Position numbers and translations under genes: made by a program. The notes beneath the pieces are model-generated. The model did not search any database, had not been told where the DNA came from, and was given only the letters and a program-made list of their open reading frames with translations. This document shows, piece by piece, positions 14,999 to 22,662 of a stretch of DNA of 33,807 bases. Source of the stretch: an uncultured Intestinimonas sp. (GTDB lineage Bacteria > Bacillota > Clostridia > Oscillospirales > Oscillospiraceae); NCBI RefSeq assembly GCF_944387725.1, contig NZ_CALXGA010000018.1, forward strand, positions 1 to 33,807, read 5' to 3'. How positions within the stretch are numbered: the first letter of the stretch is position 1; every line of letters starts with the position of its first letter.

Positions 14999-15153
14999 TA
15001 CTCCGCCAAGTTAGAAATTGCAGATTGGATTTCCAGCGGAATTTTAGCAGAACAAGGCAGAGGACGCCGGTGGGCTGACGCCCACCAAGGACGATAACGA
15101 AGATGCGGAAATTCCGCCGGAAGGCAAATGCAATTTTCTGGCTTGGTGGAGTA
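14999..15153. mobile_element. Second MITE-like element, TACTCC...GGAGTA ends
   Basis: This 155-bp palindromic sequence directly abuts the first element. The left end starts TACTCCGCCAAG and the right end is CTTGGTGGAGTA, with inverted similarity reaching about 45 bp inward, including CGGAATTT / AAATTCCG. At the centre is a perfect GGTGGGC-TGAC-GCCCACC hairpin. No coding capacity. The ends differ from those of the first element, so two separate families meet here. The remaining 55 bp to the mazG stop (15154-15208) show nothing recognisable. Confidence 0.7.
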
Positions 15154-15208
15154 CGAGGTCCTTTTCTATTCTCAAAGCGCGCCTGCGGGTGGGCGCCAGA
15201 CGCCGCGT

Positions 15209-16003
15209 TCAAGACTCCTGCTCCTTGACTTGGTCCCACAGGACGTCCATCTCGGCGAGGGTCATGTCCTCCAGGCGCCGGCCCTGAGCCAGGGCGGCCT
15301 CCTCCACCGCCCGGAAGCGGCGCGCGAACTTGTCACAGGCCCCGGACAGGGCCTCCTCCGGGTCGGTGTGGACGAACCGGGCCACATTCACCGCCGCGAA
15401 GAGCAGGTCCCCCAGCTCCTCGGAGACGTTGGTCCCCGCCCGGACGGCCTCCTCCAGCTCTCCGGTCTCCTCCCGGAGCTTTGCCAGGGCCCCCTGGACG
15501 TCGGGCCAGTCAAAACCGGCCTTGGCGGCCTTCTTCTGGATCTTCTCGGCACGCCACAGGCCCGGCAGGCTCCGGGCCACGGCGTCCACGCTGTCGGCGG
15601 CGCGCTCCTGGTGCTTCTCCTTCCGCTTGAGCTCCTCCCAGTTCACCAGCACCTCTTCGCTGCCAGAGACAGCCGCATCCCCAAAGACGTGGGGGTGGCG
15701 GTAGATGAGCTTTTTGCAGACGCCGTCGGCCACGTCCTGGAGGTCGAAGCGGCCGGCCTCCTGCTCCATGCGGGCGTGGAACACCACCTGGAGGAGCACA
15801 TCCCCAAGCTCCTCCTTCAGGTGCTCCGGGCTCTCCTCGTCAATGGCCTCGGCGGCCTCATAGGCCTCCTCCAGCAGGTTCCGGCGGATGGAGTGGTGGT
15901 CTTGTTCCCGGTCCCAGGGGCAGCCCCCCGGCTCCCGGAGGATGCGGACGATCTCCGCCAGGTCCTCCAGTCCGTAGGACGCTTTCTGTTCAAAATTTAT
16001 CAT
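15209..16003 (-). CDS. mazG: Nucleoside triphosphate pyrophosphohydrolase MazG
   Basis: This 264-aa protein has two MazG domains: the first with CPWDREQDHHSI, LLEEAYEAAEAI and EELGDVLLQVVFHA; the second with KAGFDWPD, EETGELEEAV and EELGDLLFAAVNVAR. The ExxE-x(n)-ExxD magnesium-binding motifs are present in both. MazG hydrolyses (d)NTPs, including damaged ones and in some species ppGpp-related pools, to monophosphate and pyrophosphate. It sits between the spoVB-like gene (41 bp upstream) and hup, the usual clostridial order. Its 3' side is next to the two MITE-like elements. Confidence 0.96.
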   Translation of the reverse strand: MINFEQKASYGLEDLAEIVRILREPGGCPWDREQDHHSIRRNLLEEAYEAAEAIDEESPEHLKEELGDVLLQVVFHARMEQEAGRFDLQDVADGVCKKLIYRHPHVFGDAAVSGSEEVLVNWEELKRKEKHQERAADSVDAVARSLPGLWRAEKIQKKAAKAGFDWPDVQGALAKLREETGELEEAVRAGTNVSEELGDLLFAAVNVARFVHTDPEEALSGACDKFARRFRAVEEAALAQGRRLEDMTLAEMDVLWDQVKEQES

Positions 16004-16044
16004 ATTTCTCTACCTTCTGCAAGTTCTTTTTTGGGAAGCGGCCC

Positions 16045-17658
16045 TTACAGACGCAAAATTTTTGCGATTTTCTCCCCTTTTGGCATGAGGGACAGGTCCT
16101 CCCGGGAAATGGCCCGCAAAACCACCACCAAAACAGCATAGAGGATCACTCCCAGCCCGATGGCCCCCAGGACGGCCAGGGTGCTCCCCAGCAGGGGGCT
16201 CAGCAGTCCGTGGACGGACCAGACGGCCACCCCCATCAGCAGGGAGGCAAAGAGGGGCTTGAGGAAGACCCGGCTGTAGCTGGGGGCGGCGGGGATGACC
16301 CGCTTGATGAGTGCCAGCTCCAGAACGGCTACGATGACATAGCAGACCAGGGTGCCGATGGCGGCCCCCACGGCCCCCAGCTGCCGGACCATGAAGCTGT
16401 TGACCAGGAGCTTGGCGGCACAGCCCAGGACCATGATGAAGATGGGCAGGTTCACAAAGCCGCTGGCCTGGAGGATGGAGTTGCCCACCAGCATGACGCA
16501 CACGAAGACCGAGGCGGCCCCCAGCAGCATCATGGAGGGGTCGGCCACGGCGTGGTCGGTGTCGGCGTAGAGGAGCCCCATAATGGGTCCCCCCAAAAAC
16601 AGCAGGCCGGCTCCGGCGGGGAGGGCCAGGAGCATCCCCATTCGCAGGGAGGACTCGGCGATGCGCCCCGCCCCCCGGAAGTCCCGCCTGGCCCGGCAGG
16701 CGGCGATGGCGGGGACCACGCTGGCGGTGAGGGCCACCATGAAGGAGGAGGGCAGGTTGTAGATGGTGACGGCCTTCTGGTAGGCCCCGTAAGCCGCCAC
16801 CACCGGGTCGGTGAGCCCCTGGTCGTGGTACCACTGGGCGCTCTCGGCGTTCAAGACGTCCCGGAGGATGTTCTGGACCTGGGCGGTATCCAGCCAGGAG
16901 GTGATGGGGGTCACCGAGGCGCAGACGGTGATGGGCACGGCGATGACCAGCAGCCGCCGGAGAATGGCCCCGTGGGACTCCGGCTGGTCCGACGTCCGCC
17001 CCCCCAGCCGGGACCCTCGGAGGAGGTACTCCACGATGAGGTAGATGAGGCAGATGCCCGCCCCGCAGGTGACGCCGAAGATGGCCCCGGCGGCCGAGTC
17101 GGCGGAGCTGGCCCCGTTCTGGACCAGGATCCAGGCCAGGGTCAGGCCGATGGCCAGCTTCCCCAGGGCCTCGATGACCTGGGAGACGGCGGTGGGCACC
17201 ATGTTGGAGTGGCCCTGGGCGTAGCCCCGGAAGGTGGACAGGACGCACACGAAGAAGCAGGCCGGGGCGATGGCCTGGACGGCGTGGACGGCCATGCCGT
17301 CGCCCTGGAGGTCGGCCAGGGGCTGAGCCAGGGTGAACATCACCAGGAAGGTGACGGTCCCCAGGAGGAAGAAGGCCGTCAGGGCCACCCGGAAGATCCG
17401 GCGGACCTGGTTGTTCCGGCCCAGGGCGTCGGCCTCGGAGATGGTCTTGGACAGGGCCACAGGGAGGCCCGCCGTGGAGACCATCAGCAGCAGGTTGTAG
17501 ATGACATAGGCGTTGTTGAAGTGGCCGAAGCCCTCGTCGTCCAAAATGTTTCCTAGAGGGATTTTGTAGAGGGCGCCGATGAGCTTGACGATGGCGATGC
17601 CCACAGCCAGAATCATGGCGCCGCCGAAGAAGGTGCGTTTCTTTTCCCGATTACCCAA
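16045..17658 (-). CDS. SpoVB/MurJ-like polysaccharide flippase of the MVF superfamily
   Basis: This 537-aa protein is hydrophobic throughout, with about 14 predicted membrane helices. It has KLIGALYKIPLGNILDDEGFGHFNNAYVIY near the N-terminus and STFRGYAQGHSNMVPTAVSQ, typical of the SpoVB/YtgP group of lipid-linked oligosaccharide flippases. Members move peptidoglycan or spore-cortex precursors across the membrane. Its position before mazG-hup-rqcP favours SpoVB. Sequence alone does not separate a sporulation-specific SpoVB from a vegetative MurJ. Confidence 0.88.
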   Translation of the reverse strand: MGNREKKRTFFGGAMILAVGIAIVKLIGALYKIPLGNILDDEGFGHFNNAYVIYNLLLMVSTAGLPVALSKTISEADALGRNNQVRRIFRVALTAFFLLGTVTFLVMFTLAQPLADLQGDGMAVHAVQAIAPACFFVCVLSTFRGYAQGHSNMVPTAVSQVIEALGKLAIGLTLAWILVQNGASSADSAAGAIFGVTCGAGICLIYLIVEYLLRGSRLGGRTSDQPESHGAILRRLLVIAVPITVCASVTPITSWLDTAQVQNILRDVLNAESAQWYHDQGLTDPVVAAYGAYQKAVTIYNLPSSFMVALTASVVPAIAACRARRDFRGAGRIAESSLRMGMLLALPAGAGLLFLGGPIMGLLYADTDHAVADPSMMLLGAASVFVCVMLVGNSILQASGFVNLPIFIMVLGCAAKLLVNSFMVRQLGAVGAAIGTLVCYVIVAVLELALIKRVIPAAPSYSRVFLKPLFASLLMGVAVWSVHGLLSPLLGSTLAVLGAIGLGVILYAVLVVVLRAISREDLSLMPKGEKIAKILRL

Positions 17659-17712
17659 GGGGCTGCACAGCCTTTCGCAAGGAATCTGGGCGGGGAGGCC
17701 GGGAAAGGCCCC

Positions 17713-19014
17713 TTACCGCCCGAAGAGGAGGGGCAGGGCGTAGCCCGCCACCTCCTTTTTGACCCGGTCCAGGTCGATGGTCAGGAAGGTCCCGTTCTTG
17801 TATATGACCTTTCCCCGGGCCATATTCATCACCACATTGGAGCCGTGGGCGGCGTAGGCCAGGTTGTTGGCCGCGTCGTGGCAGGGGATGAGGTTCACCG
17901 CCTCGCTGTCCAGGAGGATGAGGTCGGCCTCCCAGCCCTTCTCGATGCGGCCGGTCTTCCGGCCCAGGGCCCGGCCGCCGTTGACGGTGGCCATTTCCAG
18001 GGCGTCCCAGGCGGTGAGGGCCAGGGGGTCGCACCGGACGCCGTTTTGCAGAATGGCTGCCAGCTTCAAATCTCCGAAAAAGTCGGTGCAGTTGTTGGAG
18101 CTCACCCCGTCGGTGCCCAGGGCCACGTTGACCCCGGCCTTTTTCAGGTCCGCCACCGGGGCCACGCCGGAGCCCAGCTTCAGGTTGGACACCGGGTTGT
18201 GGACGGCGGCGACCCCCTTCTCCGCCAGCAGGGCCCAGTCCTCCTGGGTGGTCCAGACGCAGTGGGCGGCGATGGCCCGGACGTCGAAGACCCCGTGCTC
18301 CGCCAGCACGGCGGCGGGGGTCTTCCCGCCGTGGCGGGCTTTACACTCCTCGTGTTCCTTCCGGGTCTCGGAGAGGTGGACGTGCATCCCCAGGCCGTGG
18401 TCGGCGGCAAACTGTGCCATCCACTCCCACAGGCCGGTGCGGGAGGTGTACTCGCCGTGGAGGGAGGCGTCCACCCGGATGCGGCCGTTATCCCGATTGT
18501 GCCAGGCTTCGGTGAGGGCCCGCTGGACCTGGCAGTCGTGGTTTTTCTCCGGGTCGAAGTCCTCCTCAAACTGGACGCCGCCGCAGGAGACGTTGGCGCT
18601 CAGGCCGGCGGCCTCAATCTCCCGGAGAATGGCGTCGGTGTGCATATACATATCGGCGATGCAGGTGACGCCGGAGGCGATGAGCTCGGCCAGGCCCAGG
18701 GCGGCGCAGGCCCGGATGGCCCGGTCATCCCACTTGGCCTCCACCGGGAAGATATAGTTCTGGAGCCAGTCCTGGAGGTCGTGGCCGTCCCCGTAGCCCC
18801 GCATGGCGGTCATGGGCAGGTGGGTGTGGGCGTTCACCAGCCCCGGCAGGAGGATGCCCCCCTTGCCGTCGATGAATTTTCCGGTGAAGCCCTGGGGGCG
18901 CTGGGTGCCGAAGTCGGTAATCTGGTGTCCCTCCACCACCACATAGGCGTTGGGGAGGACGGTGCGCCCCTCGTCCATGAGGACGGCGGTGACATTGTAA
19001 ATCATGGTGGCCAT
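17713..19014 (-). CDS. mtaD: 5-methylthioadenosine / S-adenosylhomocysteine deaminase
   Basis: This 433-aa amidohydrolase has metal ligands in GLVNAHTHLPMTAMRG, HVHLSETRKEHEEC, AHCVWT and LGTDGVSSNN, the MtaD/TrzN-type pattern. It deaminates SAH, MTA or related adenosine derivatives in the cytoplasm. The ATG at 19014 is chosen because AAGGAG lies 10 bp upstream; the in-frame ATG 21 bp further on the 5' side would overlap that Shine-Dalgarno. It follows the purine nucleoside phosphorylase by 28 bp, so the two likely act together in purine and S-adenosyl by-product salvage. Confidence 0.87.
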   Translation of the reverse strand: MATMIYNVTAVLMDEGRTVLPNAYVVVEGHQITDFGTQRPQGFTGKFIDGKGGILLPGLVNAHTHLPMTAMRGYGDGHDLQDWLQNYIFPVEAKWDDRAIRACAALGLAELIASGVTCIADMYMHTDAILREIEAAGLSANVSCGGVQFEEDFDPEKNHDCQVQRALTEAWHNRDNGRIRVDASLHGEYTSRTGLWEWMAQFAADHGLGMHVHLSETRKEHEECKARHGGKTPAAVLAEHGVFDVRAIAAHCVWTTQEDWALLAEKGVAAVHNPVSNLKLGSGVAPVADLKKAGVNVALGTDGVSSNNCTDFFGDLKLAAILQNGVRCDPLALTAWDALEMATVNGGRALGRKTGRIEKGWEADLILLDSEAVNLIPCHDAANNLAYAAHGSNVVMNMARGKVIYKNGTFLTIDLDRVKKEVAGYALPLLFGR

Positions 19015-19042
19015 AGACGGGTTTCTCCTTTCCAAGGGGGGC

Positions 19043-19867
19043 TTACAGGCGCTCCAGGCAGGCCAGCACCAGCCGGGAGAACTTGTCCTTGCAGGCCTCG
19101 GCGGCGTCCAGGACCTCCTGCTCGGAGAGGGGCTGGTCCAGAATGCCGGCGGCCATGTTGCTCACCAGGGTGAAGCCCAGCACCCGCATCCCGCAGTGGC
19201 CGGCGGTGAGGACCTCCGGGGCGGTGGACATCCCCACGGCGTCGGCCCCGGAAATCCGGGCAAAGCGCACCTCCGCCGGGGTCTCGTACTGGGGGCCGGG
19301 GAAGTACATATAGACCCCCTCCTTGAGGCCGATGCCCAGGTCCCGGGCGGCCGAGCGGGCCACGTCCTGGAGCGCCGGGGTGTAGAGGTGGGAGGCGTCG
19401 GGGAAGCGGGGGCCGAACTGAGGGAGGTTCTCTCCCCGGAGGGGGGACTCCATGAAAATCTTGATCTGGTCGGTGATGAGCATCAGATCCCCGGCGCGGA
19501 AGTCCAGATTGACCCCTCCGGCGGCGTTGGTGACCACCAGGGTGCCGCACCCCAGCAGCCGCAGCACCCGGACGGCGTAGGAGACCTCCTCGTAGGAGTA
19601 GCCCTCATAGTGGTGCATCCGGCCCTGCATCACGGCCACGTTCTGGCCCCGGAGGACGCCGAAGACCAGCTGGCCCTTGTGCCCCGGGGCGGTGGAGGCC
19701 TTGAAGTGGGGGATCTCCCCGTAGGGGACCCGAACGGCGTTTTCCACCTCGTCCCCCAGGAAGCCCAGGCCGGAGCCCAGAATCATGGCCACCTGGGGGA
19801 CAAAGGAGCGGATTTTGCTGCGGATATAGGCGGCGCTCTCCTGATAGTGGGCGTAGGTGTAGTGCAT
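19043..19867 (-). CDS. Purine nucleoside phosphorylase I
   Basis: This 274-aa trimeric-type PNP has the phosphate site MILGSGLGFLG, then GRMHHYEGYSY, VVTNAAGGVN, YFPGPQYETPAEVRF and GMSTAPEVLTAGHCGMRVL with the base-binding region. It splits (deoxy)guanosine and inosine into base and ribose-1-phosphate. The ATG at 19867 follows GAGGAGG and matches the family start. A sigma-A promoter lies at 19908-19936, so this is the first gene of the PNP-mtaD-spoVB-mazG unit. Confidence 0.95.
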   Translation of the reverse strand: MHYTYAHYQESAAYIRSKIRSFVPQVAMILGSGLGFLGDEVENAVRVPYGEIPHFKASTAPGHKGQLVFGVLRGQNVAVMQGRMHHYEGYSYEEVSYAVRVLRLLGCGTLVVTNAAGGVNLDFRAGDLMLITDQIKIFMESPLRGENLPQFGPRFPDASHLYTPALQDVARSAARDLGIGLKEGVYMYFPGPQYETPAEVRFARISGADAVGMSTAPEVLTAGHCGMRVLGFTLVSNMAAGILDQPLSEQEVLDAAEACKDKFSRLVLACLERL

Positions 19868-19907
19868 AAAAACCCTCCTCACCGGTTTGATTGCCTCAGG
19901 TACAGGC

Positions 19908-19936
19908 ATTTTACACCAGTGCGGAGAAAAAAGCAA
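19908..19936 (-). promoter_or_regulatory. Promoter of the PNP operon
   Basis: On the minus strand, TTGCTT (19936-19931), a 17-bp spacer and TAAAAT (19913-19908) lie about 40 bp before the PNP start codon. Confidence 0.7.
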
Positions 19937-19977
19937 GAAACACAGAAGAATCCAAAAGCGAAAAGCGGGATTTTTTC

Positions 19978-20006
19978 TTGCCAGCCGGGAAAACCTATTT
20001 TATAAT
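19978..20006 (+). promoter_or_regulatory. Promoter of the siroheme reductase-like gene
   Basis: TTGCCA (19978-19983), a 17-bp spacer and TATAAT (20001-20006) lie 50 bp before the ATG at 20056, divergent from the PNP promoter. Confidence 0.75.
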
Positions 20007-20055
20007 ATGAAACTCCGATATGTATCGCCAAAAAAGAAGGAAGGAATCGACGATC

Positions 20056-20826
20056 ATGGCATTGACACAGGCAGATATCGCTCGGGTGAAGGGCATGGGT
20101 TTTCTCCGCAACCGGGGCACGGAGCGCTTTTCGGGCCGGGTGGTGCCGGCGGGCACGGTCTTCACCCCCCGGGAGCTCGCCGCGGTGGCGGAGCTGGCGG
20201 AGAACTTCGGCAGCGGGAAGGTGGTCCCCACCGTCCGCATGACCCTGGAGGTGGTGGGCATCCCCTACGAGCGCATCGACGAGGCCGCAGCCTTTGGGCG
20301 CGAGCGGGGCCTGCGCTTCGGCGGCACCGGGGCCAAGGTCCGGCCGGTGACGGCCTGCAAGGGCACCACCTGCGTCTTCGGGATGTACGACACCCAGGCC
20401 GTGGCCCGGGACATCCATGAGAAATACTACCTGGGCTGGGACGGGGTGGTCCTGCCCCACAAGTTCAAAATCGCCGTGGGGGGCTGTCCCAACAGCTGCG
20501 TTAAGCCCAGCCTCAACGACTTCGGCGTGGAGGGCCGGCGCACCCCCGAGGGGGTCCGCTTCCAGGTCTATTTCGGGGGCGCCTGGGGCCGCGCCGCCCG
20601 CATGGGCACCCCCTACCCCTGGCTGGTGGAGGAGGAGCAGCTCTTCCCCCTGCTGGAGAAGGCCCTGCTGTGGTTCCGGGAGTACGCCTACCAGCGGGAG
20701 CGCCTTGGGGCGGCCATGGACCGCCTGGGCACAGAGGTCTTTCTGGCCGGCCTGGAGGGGGACGGCCTCCTGGAGCGGCGGGAGGCCATCCTCTCCGCCG
20801 GGCTCCGGCAGCGCCCGGTCAACTGA
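20056..20826 (+). CDS. Single-domain nitrite/sulfite reductase-like siroheme Fe-S protein
   Basis: This 256-aa protein has an N-terminal ferredoxin-like half-domain (to about residue 70, ending PTVRMTLEVVGIP) and the siroheme/[4Fe-4S] domain with CKGTTC (C101, C106) and GGCPNSC (C134, C138). This is the C-x4-C plus C-x3-C arrangement, close to the usual C-x5-C. It is about half the size of assimilatory sulfite or nitrite reductases, which have two repeats, and resembles the small stand-alone reductases of anaerobes. It is a one-gene unit with its own promoter and terminator; no siroheme biosynthesis or partner electron-transfer gene is adjacent. Substrate unknown. Confidence 0.85.
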   Translation: MALTQADIARVKGMGFLRNRGTERFSGRVVPAGTVFTPRELAAVAELAENFGSGKVVPTVRMTLEVVGIPYERIDEAAAFGRERGLRFGGTGAKVRPVTACKGTTCVFGMYDTQAVARDIHEKYYLGWDGVVLPHKFKIAVGGCPNSCVKPSLNDFGVEGRRTPEGVRFQVYFGGAWGRAARMGTPYPWLVEEEQLFPLLEKALLWFREYAYQRERLGAAMDRLGTEVFLAGLEGDGLLERREAILSAGLRQRPVN

Positions 20827-20834
20827 ACAGACTG

Positions 20835-20877
20835 CCGCCCCCTGGGTCCAAAGCGGACCCGGGGGGCGGCGGTTTTG
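20835..20877 (+). terminator. Rho-independent terminator after the siroheme reductase-like gene
   Basis: CCGCCCCCTGGGTCC (20835-20849) pairs with GGACCC...GGGGGCGG (20855-20869), followed by TTTT at 20873-20876. The stem also lies at the 3' end of the convergent hydrogenase gene. Confidence 0.85.
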
Positions 20878-20879
20878 TA

Positions 20880-22646
20880 TTAAAAGCGGTTCTCAGTGCG
20901 GTAGCGCTTCTGGGGGACGTAGGTGCAGTGGAGGAGCTCGTGGGCCTTGTGGCCCCCGGGCTTGCCCAGGTAGTCCTGGTAGACGGTCTGGAGGACGGGA
21001 TTTTCGTGGCTCTTGCGGATGGGCATGGCCTCGTCCTGCTGATACAAGGCGGCGGCCCGAAGGGCAGGGATGTCGGTGAAGGAGCGGACAATGGCGGGCT
21101 GGAGGGGCTGTCCGCCGCCGTTGATGCACCCGCCGGGGCAGGCCATGAACTCGATGAAGTCATACTGCATCGTTCCGTTCTTCACCCCGTCCAGCACCAT
21201 CTTGGCGTTGTGGAGCCCCGAGGCGGCGCAAACCCGCACCGTCCGGCCGGGGAGCTCGTAGACGGCCTCCTTGATACCCTTCATGCCCCGGACCTCCCGG
21301 AACTCCAGGGGGGCCATCTCGCCGCCGGTGAGGGTCTCCACCACAGTCCGCAGGGCGGCCTCCATGACGCCGCCGGAGGCCCCGAAGATCACCGACGCCC
21401 CGGTGGACAGGCCCAGCATGGGGTCAAACTGCCCCTCAGGCAGGTGGTCGAAGAGGAGGCCCGCCCGCTGAATCATCCGGGCCAGCTCCCGTGTGGTGAT
21501 GGAGACGTCCACCGGCATACAGCCGTTGGCCATGCGCTGCTCCTCCCGCCGGACCTCGTACTTCTTGGCGGTACAGGGCATCACCGACACCACCACGATG
21601 TCCTTGGGGTCAATGCCCATCTTCTCGGCGTAGTAGCTCTTCACCAGGGAGCCGAACATCTGCTGGGGGGACTTGCAGGTGGAGAGGTGGGGCAGCATGT
21701 CCGGGTGATGCTGCTCGCAGTAGCGAATCCAGCCCGGAGAGCAGGAGGTGATCATGGGCAGGGCGCCCCCCTCCTGGATCCGCTCCAAGAACTCGGCGCC
21801 CTCCTCCATGATGGTGAAGTCGGCGCCGTTGTCCACATCGAAGACCCGGTCGAAGCCCAGGCGGCGCAGGGCGGTGACCATCTTCCCCTCCACGTTGGCG
21901 CCGATGGGCAGGCCGAAGCACTCCCCCAGGGTGACCCGGACCGAGGGGGCGGGGCCCACCACCACGTGCTTGGCGGGGTCGTTGAGGGCGGCCCAGACCT
22001 TGGCGGTGTCGTCCTTCTCCGAGAGGGCCCCGGTGGGGCAGGCCACGATACACTGGCCGCAGGAGACGCAGTCCACCTCCGCCAGGTCCCGGTCAAAGGC
22101 GCAGCCGATGTGGGTGGCGAAGCCCCGGTCGTTGGGGCCGATGACCCCCACCTCCTGGGTGGTCCGGCACACGGCGGTGCACCGGCGGCACAGGACGCAC
22201 TTGGAGTTGTCCCGGACCAGGTGGGGGGCCGAGTCCTCGATGCGGGGCAGCAGCTCGTCGTTGGCGTAGCGCACGGCATCGATGCCCAGCTCGGCGGCCA
22301 GTTCCCGCAGCTCGCAGTGGGCGTTCCGGGCGCAGGTCAGGCAGTCCATCCGGTGGTTGGACAAAATGAGCTCCAGGGTGAGCTGCCGGGAGTGGCGGAC
22401 CTTCTCGGTGTTGGTCTGGACCTCCATCCCCTCGCTGACCGGGTAGACGCAGGAGGCCACCAGGCTCTTGGCCCCCTTCACCTCCACCACGCAGATGCGG
22501 CAGGCGCCGATCTCGTTGACGCCCTTAAGGTAGCACAGGGAGGGGACCTTGATGCCCGCGCTGCGGGCGGCCTCCAGAACGCTGGTCCCCTCGGGGACCG
22601 TCACCGGGATATCGTTGATTTTCAGTGTCACCATGTTCTGTTCCAT
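20880..22646 (-). CDS. hndD: NADH-dependent [FeFe] hydrogenase catalytic subunit (HndD-like)
   Basis: This 588-aa protein has an N-terminal [2Fe-2S] domain (C38, C49, C52, C66), the His/Cys [4Fe-4S] motif around NHRMDCLTCARNAHC, a two-cluster ferredoxin domain (CVLCRRCTAVC, CVSCGQCIVACP), then the H-cluster motifs L1 TSCSPGW, L2 MPCTAKKYE and L3 FMACPGGCINGGGQP, and a C-terminal small-subunit-like helix. It catalyses H2 formation from NADH and/or ferredoxin with HndA-C. L1 is TSCS rather than the TSCC of clostridial CpI. The ATG at 22646 follows GAGGAGGGG. It is the last gene of the hnd operon. Confidence 0.96.
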   Translation of the reverse strand: MEQNMVTLKINDIPVTVPEGTSVLEAARSAGIKVPSLCYLKGVNEIGACRICVVEVKGAKSLVASCVYPVSEGMEVQTNTEKVRHSRQLTLELILSNHRMDCLTCARNAHCELRELAAELGIDAVRYANDELLPRIEDSAPHLVRDNSKCVLCRRCTAVCRTTQEVGVIGPNDRGFATHIGCAFDRDLAEVDCVSCGQCIVACPTGALSEKDDTAKVWAALNDPAKHVVVGPAPSVRVTLGECFGLPIGANVEGKMVTALRRLGFDRVFDVDNGADFTIMEEGAEFLERIQEGGALPMITSCSPGWIRYCEQHHPDMLPHLSTCKSPQQMFGSLVKSYYAEKMGIDPKDIVVVSVMPCTAKKYEVRREEQRMANGCMPVDVSITTRELARMIQRAGLLFDHLPEGQFDPMLGLSTGASVIFGASGGVMEAALRTVVETLTGGEMAPLEFREVRGMKGIKEAVYELPGRTVRVCAASGLHNAKMVLDGVKNGTMQYDFIEFMACPGGCINGGGQPLQPAIVRSFTDIPALRAAALYQQDEAMPIRKSHENPVLQTVYQDYLGKPGGHKAHELLHCTYVPQKRYRTENRF

Positions 22647-22662
22647 CGTCTTCACCCCTCCT

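Noticed and set aside
14795-15208. Coding frames in the mazG-hup gap
   Set aside because: The frames are short and produced by inverted repeat sequence, with no ribosome binding site or recognisable protein.
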